Shown here: piece after piece, positions 1 through 6,272 of the stretch
Numbering within the stretch: position 1 is the stretch's first letter
Layout of the letters: every line of letters begins with the position of its first letter
Source: Hyphomicrobiaceae bacterium
GTDB taxonomy: Bacteria; Pseudomonadota; Alphaproteobacteria; Rhizobiales; Hyphomicrobiaceae
NCBI GenBank assembly: GCA_021775715.1
Contig: JAJFHI010000111.1
Location: forward strand, 1 to 15,168
Length of the DNA: 15,168 nt
Direction of reading: 5' to 3'
Notes under the pieces: model-generated
What the model saw: only the letters and a program-made list of their open reading frames with translations
Told to the model about the DNA's origin: nothing
The model's database searches: none
Translations under genes and position numbers: made by a program

Positions 1-149
1 GCGCCTGCATAAGCATGAACACCGTCGTGCATGACGCCCCAAACGTCGCAGAACAACACATCGTAGCGCGATAGAAGATCACCAGCGCCATTTATGATCT
101 CGGGCACGTTGGGCGTACTCAGTTTGTCGTTGCTCGTGACCGGGTTCAT
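1..149 (-). CDS. HAD-superfamily class IIA hydrolase (TIGR01459-like), N-terminal part only
   Basis: Reading the minus strand from the ATG at 149 gives 49 complete codons before the window edge. The peptide contains YDVLFCDVWGVMHDG (residues 29-43), which is the HAD motif I region of the class IIA phosphatases found in alphaproteobacteria as TIGR01459: the nucleophile would be D35 and the usual second Asp of DxD is replaced by Trp, as is typical of that subgroup. The segment before it (PEIINGAGDLLSRYD) also fits the family's N-terminus. An AAGGA lies about 11 nt before the ATG on the minus strand. The family is expected to hydrolyse small phosphorylated metabolites in the cytoplasm; the substrate cannot be told. 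The gene is cut by the window, not visibly damaged. Confidence 0.85.
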   Translation of the reverse strand, partial: MNPVTSNDKLSTPNVPEIINGAGDLLSRYDVLFCDVWGVMHDGVHAYAG

Positions 150-613
150 AACGCGGGTTGTCCTTGGTGCGAGAAGAAGACTTTGGCCTCTGACATATCG
201 TGGTGGTGAGAAACGTCAACAACTGGACACAACTGTCGCAGTGTAGCACCGACTGTATTTGCCCATGCAAGTCGGTCGCGCGGCGGCTTGGCGTTGCAAA
301 TAAAACGATTCGTTTGGTCAGGTTGGCGAAAATTCCGCACGTTATTCTAAGCTCACAAAATCGGAAAATTGCTTGCGGCTTCGATAAAAAAAACGGCAAA
401 TGACGCGTTTTAGACACCTGAACTGCGCTTTCCACATAACAGGTCTTCGCAATTCAAGGCTTTGTGAACAGAAAACTTATTCTCGTATTCTATTTTCGCG
501 CTTACACTTTTTGACATTGCACCTGCACGAACAACCGACCGATGTCGGAAGAAGAAAAGGCAAAGGAAGCGTCCGTTTAGAAAGCTTGGTTTTTCGCAAC
601 GGAGGCATGGACG
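150..613. other. Intergenic region between divergent genes, no gene seen
   Basis: This stretch separates the minus-strand HAD gene from the plus-strand HECAH gene, so it should hold both promoters. It is more AT-rich than its surroundings and includes a run of eight A at about 386-393. A TTGACA is present at 511-516 but no good -10 hexamer follows at the right distance. The open frames here (for example on the minus strand 79-435) have basic, low-complexity translations with no domain and overlap the HAD gene, so I do not call them. No RNA gene or convincing repeat was seen. Confidence 0.5.
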
Positions 614-1159
614 ATGGAATTGCTTCAGACGTGGCAGCCACGAAACTGTTACGCAATTTGGCGCTTAGGCGGCTTGTTCGCAGTGGCTCTTTGGTTGGCT
701 GCGATCGTCAACCCAAAACCCGTAGCCGCATTCGAGGTTGGTAATTGGCGGTCGGTTTGCCTAGCTGCCAACTGGCAAACCGGCGAAGTTGAGCCCGTTG
801 CTGAAGTAAGCGTGTCCCATTATCCGATCCGGCATTGGTTTGCGCGCACACACCGTCTTATCGATGGCAGTTGGCGCATGGAATTCAACATCAACTTTAT
901 CCGCGCCAGCCGACTGTCAGAAGAAGCGCGCAAGTATGTCTTCTATCACGAGTGCGCACATGCTCGGAAAAACGATGCCAATGAACACAATACCGATTGT
1001 GAGGCCTTGAGCCATATGCGCGCTGAAGGCAACGTTACGCGTAAAGCGATGCGCGATATCGGATTTGCCTATCTCAAGATCATGCGAAGGTTCCCGACAG
1101 GCGGCCCGTGCAATATTGAGCTGCGCAACTTGGAACAGACGACTGCGTTGCGAGATTAA
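614..1159 (+). CDS. Secreted HECAH-motif protein, paralog 1 (putative zinc-dependent, unknown function)
   Basis: A 181-residue protein. The start is chosen because GGAGG at 601-605 sits 8 nt before the ATG. Residues about 17-39 form a signal peptide ending in PVAA before FEVG. The mature part carries FYHECAHAR (HExxH: H112, E113, H116) followed by E124, D128, C129 and E130, which could supply the third metal ligand. Four cysteines (C49, C114, C129, C166) and the segment FPTGGPC are also conserved in the neighbouring paralog at 1419-1949, which argues that the pair is real and under selection. HExxH plus a downstream acid suggests a small periplasmic or extracellular metalloprotein, perhaps a peptidase; this is inference, as Cys replaces the usual aliphatic residue inside the motif and I do not recognise a named family. 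It is followed by its paralog after about 260 nt. Confidence 0.8.
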   Translation: MELLQTWQPRNCYAIWRLGGLFAVALWLAAIVNPKPVAAFEVGNWRSVCLAANWQTGEVEPVAEVSVSHYPIRHWFARTHRLIDGSWRMEFNINFIRASRLSEEARKYVFYHECAHARKNDANEHNTDCEALSHMRAEGNVTRKAMRDIGFAYLKIMRRFPTGGPCNIELRNLEQTTALRD

Positions 1160-1265
1160 GTTTGTGTCCGGCTCTCCAGGCGGTTGTTGACCTCCTTACT
1201 GTCGATGGCTGTTTTTAAGTTCCTTTGGCCCCTTGATAGTGTCGGCTTTACTGGCTCCGTCGCCA

Positions 1266-1289
1266 ACCGTTGATGAGCACAACAACGGT
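1266..1289. repeat. Inverted repeat, 7-bp arms
   Basis: ACCGTTG at 1266-1272 is mirrored exactly by CAACGGT at 1283-1289 with a 10-nt loop. It lies in the gap between the two HECAH paralogs. There is no T-run after it, so it is a poor intrinsic terminator; it may be an operator or an RNA hairpin. Confidence 0.4.
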
Positions 1290-1302
1290 GGTCGTGCCCC
1301 TG

Positions 1303-1314
1303 ACAGAGCTCTGT
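1303..1314. repeat. Perfect 12-bp palindrome ACAGAGCTCTGT
   Basis: The 12 bases at 1303-1314 are their own reverse complement and are followed by AAAAA. The site lies 105 nt before the ATG of the second HECAH paralog, a plausible place for a repressor operator. It could also be chance; a perfect palindrome of this length is uncommon in 15 kb but not extraordinary. Confidence 0.3.
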
Positions 1315-1418
1315 AAAAATCTAATTCGATAGCCAAGGCGTAATAACTCCTAGACTTGCGCAATGACGCCGGCCAATTTGGGTTGCGGTGCAGCAAGCGG
1401 CGCAATGAGGGAGGTTCC

Positions 1419-1949
1419 ATGGCTGGTTCGAACGTGTGCCTGCGTGTCAGGCAAAACCTTAGTTTTGTCCTTGTCGCTCTCGCTGTGGTTTGCTTGGCCT
1501 CAACTGATCCAGCGGCTGCCTACAAAGTAGGTGAGTGGGAATCAACCTGCATGGCTACAAACACCATTACTGGTGAGCTGCAAGCAGTGAAGGAAGCTCA
1601 AGTTTCCGTTCGTCCGCTCCACCCGTGGTTCGCGCGCACCAGCCGCATGCCAGATGGCACCTGGCAGACCGACTACAATGTCTATGTGATGCTCGCCAGC
1701 AAGCTGTCGGACGATGCCAGGAAGTTCATTTTCTATCACGAATGCGCGCATGCCCGTCTTAACGAGGCCAGCGAGCGCAAGGCGGATTGTGAGGGACTGA
1801 AACAGATGCGCGCCGAAGTTGGCGTTAGCCAACAGGCGATTAAGGACATCTCATATTCTTATCTTCTTATTCTGCGGATGTTCCCGACCGGTGGCCCGTG
1901 TGATGACAAAGCACTTCAGCGTAACTTGACGACCAAAAACGACGAATAG
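1419..1949 (+). CDS. Secreted HECAH-motif protein, paralog 2 (putative zinc-dependent, unknown function)
   Basis: 176 residues from the ATG at 1419, chosen because GGGAGG (1409-1414) precedes it closely; an in-frame TTG at 1356 would add 21 residues that do not resemble a signal peptide. Residues about 13-34 are a signal peptide (hydrophobic core, then PAAA). The mature protein aligns along its whole length with the gene just upstream: WFART, FYHECAHAR (H107, E108, H111), then E119, D123, C124, E125, and FPTGGPC near the end. Four cysteines (C44, C109, C124, C161) are shared. The two genes are thus a tandem duplication that has diverged considerably outside the motif. Function is unknown; a small periplasmic metalloprotein is the most economical guess. 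Its stop codon is only 6 nt from the end of the convergent ABC permease gene. Confidence 0.8.
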   Translation: MAGSNVCLRVRQNLSFVLVALAVVCLASTDPAAAYKVGEWESTCMATNTITGELQAVKEAQVSVRPLHPWFARTSRMPDGTWQTDYNVYVMLASKLSDDARKFIFYHECAHARLNEASERKADCEGLKQMRAEVGVSQQAIKDISYSYLLILRMFPTGGPCDDKALQRNLTTKNDE

Positions 1950-1958
1950 CTTCGGCTA
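1947..1958. terminator. Mini hairpin with TTCG loop joining two convergent stop codons
   Basis: TAGC-TTCG-GCTA at 1947-1958 is a 4-bp stem closed by a TTCG tetraloop. The left arm begins with the TAG stop of the plus-strand HECAH gene; the right arm contains the TAG stop of the minus-strand permease. It might help both transcripts end, but there is no U-tract on either side, so terminator function is only a guess. Confidence 0.25.
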
Positions 1959-3518
1959 GATATCGCCGCGTGGTGCGAGCCACCAGGTTACCGTCATGAC
2001 GATCAGGCCAAAGATGCCAAGCACCACTGCAAATCCTGAACCTGCAGCTGCAAGACCAGTTGCTGCGGCCCACGAGATCGACGAGAACGCCTCGGCGAAT
2101 GTCGCGGTTCGTGATGCCGTCTGGCGGCGTCGGAAGTTCGACCGTCGTGATTGGCTGCGGAACCAAAGCTGAATGGCAATAGCAGATGTTGCAGCGGTCG
2201 CGACACCAAGCCCCGTTATGAGTGCACCCCAAACTGTCACAAATGCCAATGCGATAAGGAACGGCGCGACAAGGGCTGCCATGACGATCAGAATGGCCTC
2301 GATCTTGGCGGTCGTCGCGGCGCCTTTTGAGATCGGCGCGGACAGGACCAGGTCCGGAGCATCTTCACCTGAGATTGCAAGCCAAGCCAGACCACCAGCA
2401 AGTTGGCCGATGGCCATTACCAGAATAGGCGCCAGGATGGCATGCATGTCGGTGTTGGCGCCGTAGTTCATATAGAGGATTAATGCAGGTGGAATGAGAT
2501 ATAGGATCTGCATCAACGTCTGCGAGACGAGCCACGGGTCACGCGCCAGTAGCGCCCACTCTTTGACGCGCATTGCATGGCGGCGTGAGACTTGGCGGAA
2601 GCCGTTTCGTATTGCGGCTTGCACCTTTTGTCCGCGCGATATGCCGGCAGCCGCCAACACCTGTTCGCCAAATCGCGTTGCCGATACTGCCACAACGGCT
2701 GCCAGCGCCATGGTGCTTAGGAGAAGAAATGTGATGGCAGCCCACGGGTTGCCAAAAGCGGCGTGCGCTGGAAACCAAAGCCAGCTGTCGAGGTCCGGTG
2801 CGCGGCTCACAACCATGTCGGAGGAAAACACTGCAAAGCGCGAAATCTTGCCGAGCGATAGGATGGCGACGACCTGGATGCCGATCAGGAATGTAGCGCC
2901 GACAACGGCCGCCAGAATTTGTGCGATCAATCGTGTTCGCTTGGCGCCGAAAACACGGAACAACCCAAGGGTCATCATTACGGCAACTGCCGTCGATAAC
3001 ATCGCCATCGCTAGAACAACGCCATAGCTCCATAACCAATGTGGGCCATCGATGTAGGCAGCGACGTTGATCACAGGCGCCGCCAACAATGCGGTCATGG
3101 CTGCAACAGACAGGGCGATGGATGAAACGCGGACGGCGAATACACGCTCGGATGCGGCAGGCGACGACAAGATTAGATCGAGATCATCGCGCGTGTAAAA
3201 GGCACGGGTTACAGATTCCAGAGTCTGCGACAGCATCATTGAGAATGACAGCAGTAATGTGCCGGTGACGGCGACGAGTGTTGTTGTGTCGGCGGTCAGA
3301 CCAGCAGCCAGCACCGGCTCTAGAAAAAAATATGCTATGGCATGAAGCCCGGCGACAAACGCAAACAAACCAATCGCGACAGCGCGATCTTTCTTGCGGC
3401 GGCCGCCAGCCATGATTGACAGCCATCGCCGCCAAGCCAATGTCATTTCGTGGCGCGCGAACCATGCAAGCGAGCCTGGTGATATGTGCGGGCCCATCAC
3501 GCCAGCGGTGCTGCTCAT
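1956..3518 (-). CDS. ABC-2-type transporter permease
   Basis: A 520-residue integral membrane protein with about ten hydrophobic segments, the first near residues 47-70 after a soluble N-terminus, the last near 485-513. The hydrophilic stretch around 285-325 (basic, with SRGQKVQAAIRNGF) and that around 455-475 (many Arg) are probably cytoplasmic. Its start ATG overlaps the stop of the ATPase gene in an ATGA (3515-3518), so the two are translated together and must form one transporter. Large single-chain permeases of this size paired with a CcmA/NatA-like ATPase are usually exporters in Proteobacteria. The substrate cannot be inferred from sequence. The segment FYTRDDLDLILSSPAA (residues about 107-122) resembles the amphipathic coupling region seen in this permease group. 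No reading-frame damage is seen. Confidence 0.88.
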   Translation of the reverse strand: MSSTAGVMGPHISPGSLAWFARHEMTLAWRRWLSIMAGGRRKKDRAVAIGLFAFVAGLHAIAYFFLEPVLAAGLTADTTTLVAVTGTLLLSFSMMLSQTLESVTRAFYTRDDLDLILSSPAASERVFAVRVSSIALSVAAMTALLAAPVINVAAYIDGPHWLWSYGVVLAMAMLSTAVAVMMTLGLFRVFGAKRTRLIAQILAAVVGATFLIGIQVVAILSLGKISRFAVFSSDMVVSRAPDLDSWLWFPAHAAFGNPWAAITFLLLSTMALAAVVAVSATRFGEQVLAAAGISRGQKVQAAIRNGFRQVSRRHAMRVKEWALLARDPWLVSQTLMQILYLIPPALILYMNYGANTDMHAILAPILVMAIGQLAGGLAWLAISGEDAPDLVLSAPISKGAATTAKIEAILIVMAALVAPFLIALAFVTVWGALITGLGVATAATSAIAIQLWFRSQSRRSNFRRRQTASRTATFAEAFSSISWAAATGLAAAGSGFAVVLGIFGLIVMTVTWWLAPRGDI

Positions 3519-4282
3519 GCTGCCAGCTCTTTGTTTGCGTCGGCATCGTCAGCAACGAGTTGCAGAAAGACGTCTTCGAGACTGGAGCCGTCCTGTCCGG
3601 CTTTGTCGCGGAGTTCGTCTAGTGTGCCCTCAGCGACCAGTTGGCCGTTAGCGATGACACCCAGGCGGTCGGCCATACGCTCGGCGACCTCAAGGATGTG
3701 TGTTGTCATGATGACGGTAACGCCTTCAGACACAAGGCGCCGCAACACGGTTTTTACCTGACGTGCGGAACCGGCATCAAGGCCCGTAAGTGGTTCGTCG
3801 AGAATGATGAGTTTTGGTTCGTGGATCAGTGCGCCAGCCAACGCAACTTTCTGGCGCATGCCTTTGGAAAATCCTTCGCAGCGTTCGTTGGCGTGTGCTG
3901 CAAGACCAAGCCACCCCATCAGTTCCTGCGCGCGTTCAAACGCGCGGGTAGCGTCCATACCCCAAAGGCCAGCGACAAACTCAAGATACTCAAGCGGTGT
4001 AAGTTTGTCGTAGACCATCGGTTCATCGGGCACCCATGCGAGGATCTGTTTTGCGGCGATCGGGTCAGCCAGCACATCGACACCGCAGATTGAGATGTCG
4101 CCGCTGTCGGGTGCGAGCAGTCCGGCAACCATGCGCAACGTTGTTGTCTTGCCGGCACCATTCGGGCCGAGCAGAGCGTCGAACTCACCGGTTGGAATGG
4201 TCAGCGACAGGCCGTCGACGGCCGGGCGATCAAATGACTTTCGGAGCGCTTGAATGTTAAGCGCTGGCACAATTTGAGACAT
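3515..4282 (-). CDS. ABC transporter ATP-binding protein (CcmA/NatA type)
   Basis: 255 residues with all the hallmarks of an ABC ATPase: Walker A GPNGAGKTT at 39-47, signature FSKGMRQKV at 138-146, Walker B LIILDEP at 158-164 followed by the D-loop SGLD equivalent LTGLDA, and the switch histidine H195 in MTTH. The Q-loop position has VPDEP (84-88) instead of Gln, a variation common in CcmA/NatA-like exporters. The ATG at 4282 is the first in the frame and follows a G-rich stretch (GGTGGG on the minus strand). It is the first gene of the pair and energises the downstream permease at the inner membrane. The C-terminal tail (residues 228-255, acidic, ending DADANKELAA) is the usual regulatory extension of this group. 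Confidence 0.95.
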   Translation of the reverse strand: MSQIVPALNIQALRKSFDRPAVDGLSLTIPTGEFDALLGPNGAGKTTTLRMVAGLLAPDSGDISICGVDVLADPIAAKQILAWVPDEPMVYDKLTPLEYLEFVAGLWGMDATRAFERAQELMGWLGLAAHANERCEGFSKGMRQKVALAGALIHEPKLIILDEPLTGLDAGSARQVKTVLRRLVSEGVTVIMTTHILEVAERMADRLGVIANGQLVAEGTLDELRDKAGQDGSSLEDVFLQLVADDADANKELAA

Positions 4283-4643
4283 GTAGAAGAACCCACCCAG
4301 GTGACGCAGTACGGATTGCGCTAAGATGACAGGTTTTGGTTTCTTTGGCGTGAACAGGGGGGCGTTGACTCAGAAACCGGTAGGTCCGCGTGCGTGGGGT
4401 TTGCAGAGATACGGTGGTAACTGCCGGTCGTCGGGGAGGGGCTAACAGGGCCCCCTTGAGCTGTTGCCACTGTGCTGATGCATCGTACATGTATCAGCTG
4501 ATCTTTATGATTTGTATGTGTTCTGCCACAAAAGAACCGAACCCTGGGCTTTCCACCTCACGGGCCTTATTTTGAAAGGGCCTCTCATCATCGGGTACTG
4601 TGTAAATTAAACTGTGTGGGACCTTTGTGTTTTGACCAGATTG

Positions 4644-4673
4644 TTGGAATTGCTCCAAATGATCAAATATTAT
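4644..4673 (+). promoter_or_regulatory. Predicted sigma-70-like promoter overlapped by dyads
   Basis: TTGGAA (4644-4649) and TATTAT (4668-4673, five of six matches to TATAAT) are separated by 18 bp. The -35 lies in a small dyad, TTGGA-N5-TCCAA (4644-4658), and the -10 lies inside the loop of the next dyad (4658-4681). The arrangement suits a repressed promoter reading towards the DUF1611 operon, with a leader near 390 nt, or towards the short frame at 4708. Confidence 0.4.
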
Positions 4674-4681
4674 CGATCATT
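4658..4681. repeat. Inverted repeat AATGATC-N10-GATCATT over the predicted -10
   Basis: The arms 4658-4664 and 4675-4681 are exact reverse complements, spaced by an AT-rich decamer that contains the predicted -10 TATTAT. The geometry (7-bp arms, centres 17 bp apart) is that of a dimeric regulator operator. The regulator is not encoded in the window. Confidence 0.5.
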
Positions 4682-4686
4682 GTGAA

Positions 4687-4705
4687 ATACCTGCACAACA
4701 GGTAT
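4687..4705. repeat. Inverted repeat ATACCTG-N5-CAGGTAT
   Basis: The arms 4687-4693 and 4699-4705 are exact reverse complements with a 5-nt loop. It lies just after the expected transcription start. As DNA it is a good operator shape; as RNA it would hide the weak AGG ribosome site in front of the ATG at 4708. Confidence 0.5.
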
Positions 4706-4869
4706 ACATGGCAGACGTCACCGGCTGTGTTGCAGAAGAAAAGCACCTGACGGCATCCCGTATCGAGACATATTTTTCGAATACGGCGCACCAAGCAATG
4801 CGATTGATGCAGTTTGATCCACGACAGACCGGTGCCCCACGTAAACGCTCGGATCGTGACTACCAGTAC

Positions 4870-4941
4870 GAGAGCGTTCATCACTTTGCCGAACCCTTCA
4901 GGAGACCGGTTTGAGAACCGGTCTGCAGGCGTCATGCCGCC
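4870..4941 (-). mobile_element. Possible remnant of an IS481-like transposase C-terminus
   Basis: The minus strand encodes GGMTPADRFSNRSPEGF and then a further seven residues in this interval. GG-x-x-PADRF followed by a Pro-Glu pair is the pattern near the C-terminus of IS481-like DDE transposases. The residues before it do not continue the match (no YNxxRPH), and no inverted repeats or other transposase parts are visible, so at most about 24 codons survive. Chance similarity is quite possible. Confidence 0.25.
4903..4924. repeat. Strong hairpin, 9-bp stem with TGAG loop
   Basis: AGACCGGTT (4903-4911), TGAG, AACCGGTCT (4916-4924) form a perfect 9-bp stem with a 4-nt loop. It sits about 150 nt before the DUF1611 start. 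There is no U-tract after it, so it is either a structured leader element or a factor-dependent stop. The loop holds the TGA stop of the doubtful 68-codon frame. Confidence 0.45.
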
Positions 4942-5072
4942 ATAAACTGATCCTGAAGCTGCGCGCGACGACAACGAATATCGTTCCACGTTCCTGCCCC
5001 GGAGATAGAACCCCGGTTTGGCGGGCGGTGGGCTCGTGCATCAATCTGATGCTCAACCTCTAAGGATTTATA

Positions 5073-6272
5073 ATGGCTACGGCTATCCCCCTCGCGTCTT
5101 CCAACCAAACAATGTCGCCACATGTTGTCGTTGCGTCAGCCAAGATTGCGAGATTTGAAGGCATTTCAACCGCTAGAATTGACAGTCGTCGCGCCACGGC
5201 CATTGTCTATTGCGAAGCAAATTTCGGCGACATCGACGGTAAGACGGCGAACGGACTGGTTCGCCATTCTGAGAAGTACGATATCCTTTCCGTCATCGAT
5301 AGCGAAAAAGCTGGCCTGGACGCCGGTGTCGTACTCGGCGATGTACCAAATGGCATCCCCATCTATCGCGACCTCACAGACGCCTTGGGGCATGCCGATC
5401 ACATGCCCAGCTTCTTCATTTTCGGTATGGCGCCATCGAGTGGCCTGATGTCAGCGCCTCAGCGGCAAGTTGTGCTGAATGCCATCAACCTTGGTTTGAA
5501 TATTGTGAATGGTCTGCACGAGTTCTTGAACGACGACCCTGAGTTCGCAGCGGCCAGTGCCGCGAACAACGTCACCATTCTCGATGTTCGCAAACCGCGC
5601 GACAAAAAAGACTTACGTTTATTCAGCGGACGCATCGCCGATGTCACCTGCCCACGTATCGCCGTCCTAGGAACAGACTGCGCAATCGGGAAGCGTACAA
5701 CTGCAACAGTTCTAGCCCGCGCCCTCAATGATCGCGGCATCAAGGCTGTTATGATCGGTACTGGCCAGACTGGCCTGATCCAGGGTGCGCGCTACGGGAT
5801 CGCGCTTGATGCTGTGCCGTCGCAGTTTTGCTCAGGCGAACTGGAAGCAACGATCATCGAAGCCTTCGAGAATGAAAATCCCGACGTCATCATCATCGAA
5901 GGGCAGGGTGCACTCAGTCATCCCGCCTATTCCACATCATCCTTTATACTTCGCGGCAGCTGTCCTGACGGCGTTGTGCTTCAACACGCTCCTAGTCGAG
6001 AAAATCGTTGTGACTTTGAACGGATGCCTATGCCGACACCTGCCCGAGAAATCAATCTCATTGAGACCTTCTCGGACACCAAGGTGATTGGGGTAACAAT
6101 CAACCACGAGAACATGTCAGATGCGGAAATAGATACCGCAATTGAGCGTTACGAGTCTGAGCTTTGTATCCCGGCAACCGACGCGCTGTCACGATCACCT
6201 GAGCGCTTGGTCGAAATGATACTCTCCGCATTTCCAATCCTTAGGGAGAAGCTGGTCACCCGCGTACAATGA
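5073..6272 (+). CDS. DUF1611 family P-loop protein (DgcN-like)
   Basis: 399 residues; the ATG is preceded by AAGGA (5062-5066) at 6 nt. The N-terminal half (about 35-185) has the Rossmann-like pattern of DUF1611 (AIVYCEANFGD, FFIFGMAPSSG, NIVNGLHEFL). The C-terminal half is P-loop-like: Walker A GTDCAIGKRT at 200-209, then DVIIIEGQGALSHPAY at 271-286. In marine bacteria the DUF1611 protein DgcN acts as a D-glutamate N-acetyltransferase paired with the epimerase DgcA; that is established for DgcN, while the role here is inference. The next gene overlaps by ATGA and encodes a PLP racemase rather than the enolase-type DgcA, so the pathway may use another D-amino acid. Expression is probably controlled through the dyads at 4644-4705. 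Confidence 0.88.
   Translation: MATAIPLASSNQTMSPHVVVASAKIARFEGISTARIDSRRATAIVYCEANFGDIDGKTANGLVRHSEKYDILSVIDSEKAGLDAGVVLGDVPNGIPIYRDLTDALGHADHMPSFFIFGMAPSSGLMSAPQRQVVLNAINLGLNIVNGLHEFLNDDPEFAAASAANNVTILDVRKPRDKKDLRLFSGRIADVTCPRIAVLGTDCAIGKRTTATVLARALNDRGIKAVMIGTGQTGLIQGARYGIALDAVPSQFCSGELEATIIEAFENENPDVIIIEGQGALSHPAYSTSSFILRGSCPDGVVLQHAPSRENRCDFERMPMPTPAREINLIETFSDTKVIGVTINHENMSDAEIDTAIERYESELCIPATDALSRSPERLVEMILSAFPILREKLVTRVQ

Larger units (their letters stand above)
4283..5072. other. Long intergenic region with regulatory dyads, no certain gene
   Basis: This 790-nt gap divides the minus-strand ABC operon from the plus-strand DUF1611 operon. It contains a predicted promoter with three dyads (4644-4705), a strong hairpin (4903-4924) and a possible transposase scrap on the minus strand (4870-4941). 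A 68-codon plus-strand frame (4708-4914) starts right after the dyads but matches nothing I know. From 4283 to about 4640 I see only G-rich stretches, including GGGGC...GCCCC around 4436-4452, and nothing coding. Confidence 0.5.

Noticed and set aside
79..435. 118-codon minus-strand frame at the left end
   Set aside because: It overlaps the well-supported HAD gene (minus strand from 149) in another frame and its translation is basic and featureless.
400..744. 114-codon plus-strand frame before the first HECAH gene
   Set aside because: It overlaps the start and signal peptide of the 614 gene; only the 614 frame has a ribosome site and a paralog.
2494..3027. Long plus-strand frame opposite the ABC permease
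   Set aside because: Shadow of a high-GC coding strand; composition is Ala/Arg/Thr-rich with no domain, while the minus-strand frame is a clear membrane protein coupled to its ATPase.
4436..4452. GGGGC...GCCCC hairpin in the long intergenic region
   Set aside because: Only a 5-bp stem in a G-rich stretch and no U-tract; not better than chance for such composition.
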